NCBI RefSeq assembly: GCF_052055875.1
Contig: NZ_CP170508.1
Span: forward strand, 682,001-746,000
Direction of reading: 5' to 3'
Length of the DNA stretch: 64,000 nucleotides
Source: Methanosphaerula subterraneus
GTDB taxonomy: Archaea > Halobacteriota > Methanomicrobia > Methanomicrobiales > Methanospirillaceae
Below the pieces are notes generated by a model that had not been told where the DNA came from, did no database searches, and was given only the letters and a program-made list of their open reading frames with translations. The first letter of the stretch is position 1. Each line of letters starts with the position of its first letter. Shown in pieces: positions 36,459 to 45,533 of the stretch. Both the position numbers and the translations under genes were made by a program.

Positions 36459-37019
36459 TCACTGAATCAACCGCTGGTTTTCATGGTACCGCGAGAGGGT
36501 GGCCTGCCGCTGCCCCTGGTACTTCGCGTCCTGCTTCAGGTTATACGGCTGCTCCGCCCGTTCCGTGGTGTAGAAGACCAGCTGCCCGATCGGCATCCCG
36601 GCATACATCTTCACCGGCCGCTGGTTGACATTGCACATCTCCAGGGTGATCGAACCGATGAAGCCGGCATCGATCCAGCCGCCGGTCTGGTGGAGCTCGA
36701 TCCCGAGCCGGGCGATACTGCTCTTTCCTTCGATACTTGCGACGATGTTGTCGGGGAGCGAAAGGACCTCTTTGGTCTCGGCGAGCATGAACTGGCCCGG
36801 ATAGAGGATAACCTCATCCGCTGTCATCTCCTCCACCTCTGCGGTCACACTCTCCTTATCGTACGGATCGATCACGCGGTCGCCCGGGACATACCAGACA
36901 AAGTGGTCCCCAAGCCTGATATCGAGCGAATTCGGCTGGATAAGGCCGGGTTCAAACGGTTCGACCTTGATCTGCCCGCGGCTGATCCGGTCCATAATCT
37001 GCCAGTCGACGAGAATCAT
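36459..37019 (-). CDS. dcd: dCTP deaminase
   Basis: 186 residues. It deaminates dCTP toward dUTP/dUMP for thymidylate synthesis; some archaeal forms also remove diphosphate. Motifs: LIQPNSLDIRLGDHFVWY at the start, GKSSIARLGIELHQTGGWIDAGFIGSITLEM with the active-site Ser/Arg/Glu, and MPIGQLVFY. It is the last gene after GGGPS and trmJ, 33 bases downstream of trmJ. Confidence 0.95.
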   Translation of the reverse strand: MILVDWQIMDRISRGQIKVEPFEPGLIQPNSLDIRLGDHFVWYVPGDRVIDPYDKESVTAEVEEMTADEVILYPGQFMLAETKEVLSLPDNIVASIEGKSSIARLGIELHQTGGWIDAGFIGSITLEMCNVNQRPVKMYAGMPIGQLVFYTTERAEQPYNLKQDAKYQGQRQATLSRYHENQRLIQ

Positions 37020-37052
37020 TCTGTTAGATATTGGTGAAGAAGAGTTGAAGAG

Positions 37053-37793
37053 TTATTCTGTCCGACGGTCCGCCGGTGCCTCTTCAGAAAAAATCTGCTG
37101 GCCGCCGTTCAGGTACCACTCGGTTCGCCGGAGGAGACCGTGCAGGGTCGAGACCTCCCGGGGAGTCATCTGGGTCCTGGCCAGCAGCCGCCGGATCGTC
37201 AGCATCGTCACCTCGCGCTTGTACAGGGGGTGATCGATCTGGTCCAGGAACGAGGAGATGTGATCGTACAGGCAGGTCATGTCGAACCGGTCCGCCAGCA
37301 GGTAGGTGCCGCGCGGGAGGTGGGCGAGTTCGTAACAGACCACCCCGACCGCATGCGAGAGGTTCAGGATCGGGTACTCCGGCGAGGTCGGGATGGTGCA
37401 GATCAGGTCGCTGGCCGCCACCTCGCTGTTGTTCAGCCCCCAGTTCTCGCGCCCGAAGAGGATCGAGACCGTTCCGTCGATCTCTGCGATCGTCGACCTG
37501 ATCTCGGAGGGATCATAGTACGGCATCCGCATCGGGTTGCAGATGGTCTTGCTCAGTTCCCCGGTGGTCGCGATGGTGAGCGCACTCTCTGCGTACACCT
37601 CCTCGAGAGAACAGGTCCTTGCCGTATCCAGCAGGTCCTGGGCATGGGAGGCCATCGCCCGCGCCTCGTTGCCGAGCGGGCACGGGTTGATCAGCACCAG
37701 CCGCGAGAACCCGAAGTTCTTCATGACCCTGGCCACCGAACCGACGTTCCCCTCGTACAGGGGCTCGACCAGGACGATCTGTACCTCGGGCAT
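37053..37793 (-). CDS. TrmJ-type tRNA ribose methyltransferase (SPOUT)
   Basis: 246 residues of the TrmH group 1 family. It is likely to 2'-O-methylate tRNA position 32 with SAM. Motif 1 is EPLYEGNVGSVARVMKNFGF, motif 2 SILFGRENWGLNN and motif 3 ILNLSHAVGVVCYEL, which form the trefoil knot. The C-terminal extension of about 80 residues is typical of TrmJ. The start lies 3 bases after the GGGPS stop. Confidence 0.88.
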   Translation of the reverse strand: MPEVQIVLVEPLYEGNVGSVARVMKNFGFSRLVLINPCPLGNEARAMASHAQDLLDTARTCSLEEVYAESALTIATTGELSKTICNPMRMPYYDPSEIRSTIAEIDGTVSILFGRENWGLNNSEVAASDLICTIPTSPEYPILNLSHAVGVVCYELAHLPRGTYLLADRFDMTCLYDHISSFLDQIDHPLYKREVTMLTIRRLLARTQMTPREVSTLHGLLRRTEWYLNGGQQIFSEEAPADRRTE

Positions 37794-37796
37794 GGG

Positions 37797-38483
37797 TTAC
37801 TGGACTGCCCTGACCGTCGCCCGAAGCACGTCGGGGCCGAGGTCGTAGACCGCATTGCCGACCACGATCGTGTCGGCCCATCTGCCCATCTCGGCCGCCT
37901 TCTCAGCAGAGGAGATCCCGCCGCCATAGTACAGGATCGCGCGGTCGACGACCTCAGAGATCGATCGCACCATCTTCGGGTCGCCGTACATGCCGCTGTA
38001 CTCGATGTACACAATCGGGAAGTGGAAGTAATGGTCGGCGACCGACGCATATGCTGCTGCCTCTGCGGGAGTCAGATCACAGCTGGCACCCGTCACCTTC
38101 CCGACCGAGGAGGCCGGGTTCAGGACGAGATATGCCTCGGGTATGACCTTGTCCCAGCGGATCGAACTCTGCTGAGCCCACTGCTGGTGCTTTCCAACGA
38201 TCCACTGGACACTGTTCGAGTTCATCACACTCGGAACGAAGAGCAGGTCGATCCCTTCGCAGAGAACCGCCTCAGGCCCTGCCGGCTCAACGACCAGCGG
38301 AAGGCCGTACTGGGCCACCTGTTTGAAGAGCTGACCGAGGTTCTCCATCGTCACATTCAGTGTCCCCGAGAGCATCAGCGCATCGGTCCCGCTGGTCGCA
38401 ATCTCATCGATCACTGCCGGGGGAAGGGACTTGTCGGGGTCGAGTTTGGTCACATGGACCCAGTCTTTCCATCGATTCTGCAT
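37797..38483 (-). CDS. Geranylgeranylglyceryl phosphate synthase
   Basis: 228 residues of the PcrB/GGGPS TIM-barrel family. It joins geranylgeranyl diphosphate to sn-glycerol-1-phosphate, the first committed step of archaeal membrane lipids. Motifs: HVTKLDPDKSLP, LMLSGTLNVT, VYIEYSGMYGDP and ILYYGGGISSAEKA for the phosphates. A GTG three codons upstream exists, but the ATG at 38483 lies 25 bases from the TATA centre, so a leaderless start there is the best fit. Confidence 0.93.
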   Translation of the reverse strand: MQNRWKDWVHVTKLDPDKSLPPAVIDEIATSGTDALMLSGTLNVTMENLGQLFKQVAQYGLPLVVEPAGPEAVLCEGIDLLFVPSVMNSNSVQWIVGKHQQWAQQSSIRWDKVIPEAYLVLNPASSVGKVTGASCDLTPAEAAAYASVADHYFHFPIVYIEYSGMYGDPKMVRSISEVVDRAILYYGGGISSAEKAAEMGRWADTIVVGNAVYDLGPDVLRATVRAVQ

Positions 38484-38503
38484 GGTATCCACACTGGTGT
38501 ACT

Positions 38504-38512
38504 GTATATATG
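38504..38512 (-). promoter_or_regulatory. TATA box of the GGGPS-trmJ-dcd transcript
   Basis: CATATATAC on the minus strand is centred 25 bases before the ATG at 38483, the spacing of a leaderless archaeal promoter. Confidence 0.6.
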
Positions 38513-38562
38513 ACCCGCTTCCACTTTCAATGATCGGTCCGGAGGGACAGATCCGGCCCCGA

Positions 38563-41379
38563 TCAACTGGCCCGGGATGAACCGGGGATCTTTGATTGAA
38601 ACTCCTGCACCTTCTTGAGCGGGATCCCGGAATGGCTGGCGAGCGCTGCCGGGTCCGCAGAGGCCAGGGTGGTGCTGTCGATCACACCGCCGCTGTACAG
38701 CTTCTCAATCGTCGTCTCCCCGAGCCCCGGGATCGTCAGCAGTTCGGCGCGCCCCCGTTCGAGCATCGCCCTGGTCACCTTCTGGGGCACCGGCCGGTTC
38801 TGAGCGAGGCAGACCATCTCGGCATGCCGGTACGTCGTGTCCGGGCTGATCCCGGTCTTGACACTCAGGTAGACCGGGTGATACCGGCAGAAGTCCTCGG
38901 GGCTCTGGATGCCGGCGGCATAATACTTTTTGAGGCTGATCGCCGGCACACCGATGGTGCGCAATGTCTTGTCATTGCAGTAATCCCTCGCCTGTGAAAG
39001 GAGGGACGTCACCTCCTTCTCCCCGATTCCTGCTGTCCGGAGGAGGGCCGGATCGGCCCCGGCGAGGTCGGCGATCGTGTTGATCTCGTTCGCATGCAGG
39101 TACTTCATGATCTTGGAATGGCTCCTGCCGCGCCGGGGCGGGACCTGCTTTCTGACAAATTTCCGGAGCTCGGAACGGAGCCGAAGGAGCCCGAGCACCG
39201 ATTCTCCTTCCGCTTTCAGCAGTTCCGCTGCTGCTGGTGAGATGGCGGCCGCGGAGGCGAGCACGTCGGGGGTCGCGTCGGCGACCTCGTGGACCGTGTA
39301 GATGTGGTGCCGCTGCAGCCGTCCGAGGATCTCCTCGGTCATGGAGGGTATCAGCACCATCGTCTCCCGGTTCGACTCGATATGATGGCAGAGCGGGCAG
39401 CCGATATCCCAGGGCCTGGACCCCTTGGCGATCAGCCTGACATGGTGCAGATTATGGGTCGGACAGACCGTATCGGTCCGGATCGCCCATCCCCACTGGG
39501 TCAGGGGGAGCCCGATGTTGAACCGGCAGTCCGGATACCGGGTGCAGCCGATGAACTGGCTGCTGTTGCGGATGTGATGGATCCGGAGATCGCTCCCGCA
39601 GACCGGGCAGGGGCCGAGGATCATCTCCTCGACGGTCCTCCCCATGATATCCTCGCCGATCTGGCTCTGGTGCCCCTCCAGTTCGTCGAATGCACGGTTC
39701 AGCATCGTCCGCGACTCGGTCACCACGTCATCGCGCGTCCGCTTCCGCTCTTTGATCTGCTGCATGTGCGCATCGATCGTCTGGGTCATGTCCGGCCGGG
39801 TGATGGCGGCTGCATGGTCCTCGAGCGATTCGATCACAGCCTTTCCGACCAGGGTCGGCCGGAGCGGGGTCCCTTCGATATACTTGCGGCCGACCAGTTT
39901 CCCGATCACCTCGTGCCGGGTACTCTTGGTCCCGAGCCCGAGCTCCTCCATCTGCTGGATCAGCCTGCTCTGGGTGTACCGGGGTGGAGGTTGCGTCTCC
40001 TTCCGGTCGAGGTTCACCTGCTCTATCGGCAGGTGATCGCCGACCGCAAAGAGGGGGAGGGGATGCTCGGCCGCCTCGCTGTACGGGTAGACGGTCCGCC
40101 ATCCGGCTTCGAGCAGGGTGGCACCGGTGGTGGTGTACGGCTCGGTCCCGGCCGTAAAGAGCACCTTCATCGTCAGCCAGCGGGCATCTGGGGAGAGGGT
40201 TCCGAGGAACCGGCGGACCACCAGTTCGTAGACCTTCCACCGCTCGTCGCCGAGTTCGCCCCTGGTGGCCGCGCCGCTCGGGTGGATCGGCGGGTGATCG
40301 GTGGTGGACTTCTTCCCCTGGGTCGGCACCGGTCTCCGGTTGGCCTGGACCCACGAGACATCAGACGAGAACTCTGTCTTCTGCAGCGTCTTGAGGACAC
40401 CGTTCAGGTCGAGCGATTTGGGATAGATCGTGTTGTCTGTACGCGGGTACGAGATGTACCCGTGCATGTACAGGTCCTCTGCGATCCGCATCGCGTTCGC
40501 GGCCGAGAAACCGAGCCGGCTGGCGGCCACGATGAACCCGGTGGTGTCGAACGGGGTCGGGGCACGGTCGATCTTCGACCCTTCCTTCACCTCGGTCACC
40601 GCCAGCGGAGCCCTGGTGGCCGCCTGCGCCTCCTCGGCTTGCGCCAGGTCTGTGAACCGTGCGGTGGTGTGACGGGCGAGCACCGGCTCGCCGTCCTTCT
40701 TCGAGTCGACGGTGAGCACCCAGTAGGGTTCAGGCACGAACGCCTCGATCTCCTTCTCGCGGTCGACGATCATCGCGAGGGTCGGGCTCTGGACCCTGCC
40801 GACTGAGAGGATGTTCTTGCCGCCGCGGTGGGCGGCCAGGCTGATGAACCGGGTGAGCGAGGCTCCCCAGATCAGGTCGATCAGCTGCCGCGCCTCGCCG
40901 GCAGCGGCCAGCGCAAAGTCCAGCTCGGCCGGGGCCGCGAATGCAGTCTGGATCTCCTCCTCGGTGATCGCACTGAACCGGGACCGGTCCACCCTGACGT
41001 CCGGCTTGACAGCCTTGACGAGGTCGTAGGTCTCCTTCCCGATCAGTTCCCCTTCGGTATCAAAATCAGTCGCGATTGTGACATGATCGGCCTTCTTCGT
41101 CAGTTTCTGGATCAGCGTGACGATCTTTTTGTCGGTCGGCGACTTGATGGTCTTCGCCGTGATCAGGGATCGCGGGGTGTTCACCTCGCTCCGCCAGTTG
41201 GTATACCCTGGCTCGAAGTCCACTTCGACCACGTGCCCGCGGAGACCGACCACGACCGTGTCGTTGAACGAGTAGGTATTGACACCCCCGTCCTTCTTCA
41301 CCTCGACATAGGTCTTTCCTGCGAGGATATGGGCTATTCTGTCAGCCGCGATGTTCTTTTCAGTGATTATCAGATGCAA
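38563..41379 (-). CDS. topA: DNA topoisomerase I, archaeal type IA
   Basis: 938 residues. The TOPRIM part begins MHLIITEKNIAADRIA and holds ATDFDTEGELIG; the catalytic tyrosine is in HGYISYPRTDNTIYP; a C4 zinc finger CPVCGSDLRIHH...CTRYPDC follows near residue 590; the C-terminal about 280 residues are helix-hairpin-helix repeats (LRTAGIGEKEVTSLL, LLTIPGLGETTIEKL). The start is an unusual TTG that overlaps the 3' end of gatB by 20 bases, with GGGGTGA just upstream. It relaxes negative supercoils. Last gene of the asnB-like/gatCAB operon. Confidence 0.93.
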   Translation of the reverse strand: MHLIITEKNIAADRIAHILAGKTYVEVKKDGGVNTYSFNDTVVVGLRGHVVEVDFEPGYTNWRSEVNTPRSLITAKTIKSPTDKKIVTLIQKLTKKADHVTIATDFDTEGELIGKETYDLVKAVKPDVRVDRSRFSAITEEEIQTAFAAPAELDFALAAAGEARQLIDLIWGASLTRFISLAAHRGGKNILSVGRVQSPTLAMIVDREKEIEAFVPEPYWVLTVDSKKDGEPVLARHTTARFTDLAQAEEAQAATRAPLAVTEVKEGSKIDRAPTPFDTTGFIVAASRLGFSAANAMRIAEDLYMHGYISYPRTDNTIYPKSLDLNGVLKTLQKTEFSSDVSWVQANRRPVPTQGKKSTTDHPPIHPSGAATRGELGDERWKVYELVVRRFLGTLSPDARWLTMKVLFTAGTEPYTTTGATLLEAGWRTVYPYSEAAEHPLPLFAVGDHLPIEQVNLDRKETQPPPRYTQSRLIQQMEELGLGTKSTRHEVIGKLVGRKYIEGTPLRPTLVGKAVIESLEDHAAAITRPDMTQTIDAHMQQIKERKRTRDDVVTESRTMLNRAFDELEGHQSQIGEDIMGRTVEEMILGPCPVCGSDLRIHHIRNSSQFIGCTRYPDCRFNIGLPLTQWGWAIRTDTVCPTHNLHHVRLIAKGSRPWDIGCPLCHHIESNRETMVLIPSMTEEILGRLQRHHIYTVHEVADATPDVLASAAAISPAAAELLKAEGESVLGLLRLRSELRKFVRKQVPPRRGRSHSKIMKYLHANEINTIADLAGADPALLRTAGIGEKEVTSLLSQARDYCNDKTLRTIGVPAISLKKYYAAGIQSPEDFCRYHPVYLSVKTGISPDTTYRHAEMVCLAQNRPVPQKVTRAMLERGRAELLTIPGLGETTIEKLYSGGVIDSTTLASADPAALASHSGIPLKKVQEFQSKIPGSSRAS

Positions 41380-42856
41380 CGGTCACCCCTTCCTGCGTAG
41401 CGATCGCTTCTGCAAGCAGTCTGTTCAATTCCCTGGGGTCTGCTCGGCCCCGTGTCTTCTTCATCACCTGTCCGGCAAGGAAGTTGCCGGCCCCTTTCTT
41501 CCCGTTCTGGTAGTCGACGACCGCTTGCGGGCATTCGACCAGCACCTCGCTGATTGCGACCGCGAGGACGTCGCCGCCGGATTTGGCGAGGTTCAGCCGT
41601 TCGACGATCTGCTTCGGGGACTCGGAGGTCCCGGTCTCCACCAGCTGGTCGAGCATGGTCCTGAGCACCTCGACGCACGACTTCTCGGTGATCGTCTCCT
41701 GCCTGAGCAGTTCGATCAGCTCGATGAACTGCGCCGGGTCGACGATCCCGATCGCCGCATTCCGGTAGTTCAGTTCCCCGAGGAGGGTGTCGGCCACCCA
41801 GGTCGCGGAGAGGACCGGATCGGTACCGGCGACCTTCTCGTAGAACTCGGCCAGCTTCAGATCGCCGGTCAGGGTCCGTGCATGGTTCAGCGAGACCCCG
41901 TACTGCTGGACGAACCGCTCACGCCGTGCATCGGGGAGTTCCGGAAGAGCGATATCCTTGAGCCATCCCTGGACCGCCAGCGGCGTCAGGTCGGGCTCAG
42001 GGAAGTACCGGTAGTCGTTCTCCTGCACCTTGGTCCGGCCGGCCGTGGTGATCCCGCGGGTCTCGACGAAGTGACGGGTCTCCCGCTCCACCTGCTGTCC
42101 GCGCCGGATGATATTCCGCTGCCTGGTGATCTCAAAGGTGAGCGCCTTCTCGACGCCCTTGTACGAGGTGATATTCTTCACCTCGACCCGCTCGCTCCCT
42201 TCGATGGAGATGTTCGCATCCACCCGGAGCGAGCCCTCCTTCTCGCTGTCGAAGACGCTCAGGTACTCGAGGGTGGCCCTGAGCTTGTTCAACAGCCTCC
42301 GCGCCTCCTTGGGGGAGCGGAGGTCCGGTTCGGTGACGATCTCGATGAGCGGTACGCCCGACCGGTTGTAGTCGACCAGCGAGTACCGGGCCCGGTCCCC
42401 GCCGCCCTTGTGGACCAGCCGGCCGGGATCCTCCTCCATGTGGATTCTCGTCAGCCTGATCCGCTTCTCCCGGTCTTCACCCTCGATCTCGACATATCCC
42501 CCGTTGGCCAGGGGCTTGTCGTACTGGGTGATCTGGTAGCCTTTCGGGAGGTCCGGATAGAAGTAGTTCTTTCGTGAGAACTCGCAGATCTCGGGGATCT
42601 CGCAGTTGAAGGCCTTGGCGACCTTCAGGGCGAACTCCACGGCCTTTTTGTTGATCACCGGCATCGTCCCCGGAAGACCGAGGCAGACCGGGCAGACATG
42701 CGTGTTCGGGCCGTCGTCACGGTAGTCGGTCGAACAGCCGCAGAAGAGCTTGGTGGCGGTGTTCAGCTGACAGTGGATCTCGAGCCCGATGATCACCATC
42801 CCTTTCGCCCGCTCAGATGCCGACATGGCCTCTCCGGCCGGAATATCCTGCTCCAT
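41360..42856 (-). CDS. gatB: Aspartyl/glutamyl-tRNA amidotransferase subunit B
   Basis: 498 residues. It activates the misacylated Asp-tRNA-Asn or Glu-tRNA-Gln and transfers ammonia from GatA. Signature IGLEIHCQLNTATKLFCGCSTDY, zinc/metal residues in VCPVCLGLPGTMPV, ENDYRYFPEPDL, and the C-terminal YqeY-like helical domain to the end. Its ATG overlaps the gatA stop by one base (TGATG), supporting translational coupling. Confidence 0.95.
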   Translation of the reverse strand: MEQDIPAGEAMSASERAKGMVIIGLEIHCQLNTATKLFCGCSTDYRDDGPNTHVCPVCLGLPGTMPVINKKAVEFALKVAKAFNCEIPEICEFSRKNYFYPDLPKGYQITQYDKPLANGGYVEIEGEDREKRIRLTRIHMEEDPGRLVHKGGGDRARYSLVDYNRSGVPLIEIVTEPDLRSPKEARRLLNKLRATLEYLSVFDSEKEGSLRVDANISIEGSERVEVKNITSYKGVEKALTFEITRQRNIIRRGQQVERETRHFVETRGITTAGRTKVQENDYRYFPEPDLTPLAVQGWLKDIALPELPDARRERFVQQYGVSLNHARTLTGDLKLAEFYEKVAGTDPVLSATWVADTLLGELNYRNAAIGIVDPAQFIELIELLRQETITEKSCVEVLRTMLDQLVETGTSESPKQIVERLNLAKSGGDVLAVAISEVLVECPQAVVDYQNGKKGAGNFLAGQVMKKTRGRADPRELNRLLAEAIATQEGVTVASDNH

Positions 42857-44160
42857 CAGATCACCCCCTGTTCGTAGGCATAGGCAACGTCGACGACACC
42901 CTCGTCGTCGAACGGCCTCCCCATCACCTGCAGACCGACCGGCATCCCGTCGACCGTGCCGCAGGGCACCGAGATCGCCGGCACCCCGGCCAGGTTCGCC
43001 GGCACCGTCAGGATGTCCGCAAGGTACATCGAGAGCGGGTCGGCCATCTCGCCGAGCTTGAAGGCCACGGTCGGCATCGTCGGGCCGGCGAGCAGGTCGA
43101 CCTCCTTGAAGAGCCGGTCGAAATCGGCCCTGACCTGCTGCCTGGCGATCTGCGCCTTGGCATAGTACTTCCCATAGTAGCCGGCAGAGAGGGCGAAGGT
43201 GCCGAGCAGGATCCGGCGCTGCACCTCCGGACCAAAACCGGCGCCACGCACCGCCCGAAACCCGTCATGCCACTGCGGCTTTGTATCGACCGGAACGCCA
43301 TACCTGACCCCGTCGTACCGGGCCAGGTTCGAACTCGCCTCAGAGGTGCAGATCACATAGTACGCGGCCAGGGCATAGGCCATGCTCTTCATCGAGCAGG
43401 GAACGATCTCGGCCCCGCCGGCCTCCAGCCGGTCGATTGCCTTCCTGACCGTCTCAGCGACAGGGGCGTCGACCCCTGCGCCGAAGAACTCCTCCGGCAC
43501 TCCGATCCGTTTGCCGGATATTTCAGCGTTGGGAGTATGCGTGTAGGGATGATCGGTGGACGTGGCGTCCCGGGGGTCGTGGCCGGCGATCACCTGCATC
43601 AGGTCCGAGACCCCGGTCACCGTCTTCGCCATCGGTCCGATCTGTTCGAGGGAGTTGGCATAGGCGATCAGCCCGTACCGGGAGACGCGGCCATAGGTGG
43701 GCTTGAGCCCCACGATCCCGCAGAACGCGGCCGGACACCGGATCGAACCGCCGGTATCGGTCCCGAGCGCCAGCGGCACCAGCCCGGCTGCCACCGCCGC
43801 TGCAGAACCGCCTGAAGAGCCGCCGGGCACCCGTTCCGGGTTCACCGGGTTTCTGGTCGGCCCGAAAGCGCTGTTCTCGGTGGTGGTCCCCATCCCGAAC
43901 TCATCCATGTTGGTCTTCCCTGCGATGATCGCCCCTTCATTCAGTAATCGGGTGATCACATGTGCATCATAGGGGGGGATGTACCCCTTCAGGATCGCCG
44001 AGCCGCAGGTGGTCATGATCCCGGATGTGGAGATGTTGTCCTTGATCGCGATGCACTGGCCGGCCAGCCGGCCGGTCCCCTGCTTTCCGGGTTCTCCGGT
44101 ATCGACCGGGCACCGGGTGATGAACGCGTTGAACTGGTCCTCCTCTGTTCCCGCCATCAC
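42856..44160 (-). CDS. gatA: Aspartyl/glutamyl-tRNA amidotransferase subunit A
   Basis: 434 residues of the amidase-signature family. It hydrolyses glutamine and feeds ammonia to GatB. Catalytic Lys in IAIKDNISTSG, cis-Ser and Ser in GGSSGGSAAAVAAGLVPLALGTDTGGSIRCPAAFCG. Archaeal gatA is on the short side, as here. It overlaps gatC by 4 bases. Confidence 0.95.
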   Translation of the reverse strand: MMAGTEEDQFNAFITRCPVDTGEPGKQGTGRLAGQCIAIKDNISTSGIMTTCGSAILKGYIPPYDAHVITRLLNEGAIIAGKTNMDEFGMGTTTENSAFGPTRNPVNPERVPGGSSGGSAAAVAAGLVPLALGTDTGGSIRCPAAFCGIVGLKPTYGRVSRYGLIAYANSLEQIGPMAKTVTGVSDLMQVIAGHDPRDATSTDHPYTHTPNAEISGKRIGVPEEFFGAGVDAPVAETVRKAIDRLEAGGAEIVPCSMKSMAYALAAYYVICTSEASSNLARYDGVRYGVPVDTKPQWHDGFRAVRGAGFGPEVQRRILLGTFALSAGYYGKYYAKAQIARQQVRADFDRLFKEVDLLAGPTMPTVAFKLGEMADPLSMYLADILTVPANLAGVPAISVPCGTVDGMPVGLQVMGRPFDDEGVVDVAYAYEQGVI

Positions 44161-44426
44161 ATCACCCGCGGTCCTCTGATGAATCCATCCTCATCTCCAC
44201 CTGCATTGGAAAGAACCTCCTCCGGGGTCAGGGACGGCGTGACCAGATCCTCACGCATCACATTCACCCCGCGATCCATCGATCCTCCTTCGCCGTTGAC
44301 CTGATCCAGTATATCGAAATATTCGAGGATCCTGTTGAACTGGGTGGTAAAAGTGCCCATTCGGTCCTCCTGTATCCTCAGATCAGCCAGCGCAGCGATC
44401 TGTTCTACGTCACTTTCAAGCACCAT
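44157..44426 (-). CDS. gatC: Aspartyl/glutamyl-tRNA amidotransferase subunit C
   Basis: 89 residues: VEQIAALADLRIQEDRMGTFTTQFNRILEYFDILDQV, then the extended C-terminal belt with MREDLVTPSLTPEEVLSNA. It stabilises the GatA-GatB interface. Its start overlaps the asparagine-synthetase-like gene by 11 bases and its stop overlaps gatA as ATGA. Confidence 0.93.
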   Translation of the reverse strand: MVLESDVEQIAALADLRIQEDRMGTFTTQFNRILEYFDILDQVNGEGGSMDRGVNVMREDLVTPSLTPEEVLSNAGGDEDGFIRGPRVM

Positions 44427-45420
44427 CGTGTAGACTCCCCACGTGATTTAAGTACCCTTGTACCGACCTGTTATAACCGTTGTGACGGGCGAGGTGCCTG
44501 ATCACCTTCCAGACCCCGGTTCCGTACTGCATCGCCTTCTTATCGTAATCGGCAATCTCTGCCGGAATATACCGTGCTGCAACCTCTCTGAGCGGCCTTT
44601 TTCTGATCCCGCCGGAGACCCTTTCGTTGGGGCTGATCGCCTGAGCAGCGCGCACAACACGGACATCCAGGTACGGCATCGAGAGGTAGGCGCCGAAGAG
44701 GCCCGCGACCGCCTGATCCCGGGCTCCCTGCAGGGCAAGACCGCGGAAGTCCTCGGCGAAGGTGGCCGCGAGGTCTGTGCTCGTCAGGTACCGGGAGTAC
44801 CCGCCGAAGAGTTCGTCGGCCCCCTGCCCGGCCAGGATCCGCGTATACCCGTGGTCCCGGGCATAGGAGGCGACAAAGTGCATGGTGGCCGCGATCGAGA
44901 TGTTCACCGGGTCGCGGGCAGGGATCACCGGGATCACCGCTGCCAGCGCTTCTTCAACCGCGTCCGGCGTGATCGTCACGTAATCGCAGGTGAGGTGCAG
45001 GGCCTCGGCCGCATGCCTGGCCCTGGCGAGGTCGTGCGAGTCTTCGACCCCGACCGCGACGCACGGACGCTCTGCGATGGCTGCAATCAGGGTCGAGTCG
45101 ACACCTCCGGAGAGGGCCGTCACGCCCTCGTCACTGCGCAGACGGATGGCGGTGACGATCGCCTCTTCCAGGGAGGGGGATTCGGCGGGCGGGTCGATCC
45201 TGCTGATGACCGTCCCGTCACAGGTGACCGTTCCGGCGTCGACATCCCCCTGGATGATCCCCCAGCGGTCCCGTGCGGCGCAGTCGTCCCAGCGGATCAG
45301 AAACTCTCCTCCACAGTGAGAGAGATGATCAGGGCCCGTGCTGATCAGCGTCTCAATCTCATCCTGGGAGAGGCGGTGACCATCCCGCTCAACCCAGCCC
45401 TTCACGTCGATTGCTGTCAT
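44416..45420 (-). CDS. Asparagine synthetase-like ATP-pyrophosphatase
   Basis: 334 residues from the ATG at 45420; an upstream TTG is unlikely. The synthetase domain is clear: PP-loop ALSGGVDSTLIAAIAE near residue 100 and LAGQGADELFGGYSRYL. The N-terminal part of about 90 residues is much shorter than the class II glutaminase of AsnB and does not begin with Met-Cys, so the nucleophilic cysteine is missing. It must use free ammonia or ammonia from a partner. It leads the gatCAB operon. A TTTTATC element lies about 38 bases upstream. Confidence 0.85.
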   Translation of the reverse strand: MTAIDVKGWVERDGHRLSQDEIETLISTGPDHLSHCGGEFLIRWDDCAARDRWGIIQGDVDAGTVTCDGTVISRIDPPAESPSLEEAIVTAIRLRSDEGVTALSGGVDSTLIAAIAERPCVAVGVEDSHDLARARHAAEALHLTCDYVTITPDAVEEALAAVIPVIPARDPVNISIAATMHFVASYARDHGYTRILAGQGADELFGGYSRYLTSTDLAATFAEDFRGLALQGARDQAVAGLFGAYLSMPYLDVRVVRAAQAISPNERVSGGIRKRPLREVAARYIPAEIADYDKKAMQYGTGVWKVIRHLARHNGYNRSVQGYLNHVGSLHDGA

Positions 45421-45533
45421 CCAAATACCAGAGGTACGTGGAACATCCGACCAGATAAAAGGGGACAATCAGAGACCTGGCCAGATGGATCGAGAGGAAG
45501 AGTTAATCCTTTCCCCATGCCAGGTGTGAATGG

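Noticed and set aside
37140..38513. Plus-strand 457-codon open frame opposite trmJ and GGGPS
   Set aside because: Spans two real genes and their junction on the other strand; composition is typical antisense noise.
39289..40806. Plus-strand 505-codon open frame opposite topA
   Set aside because: It lies wholly antisense to a clear topoisomerase gene, is rich in Arg, Gly, Pro and Asp as expected from the mirror of GC-rich codons, and has no domain likeness.
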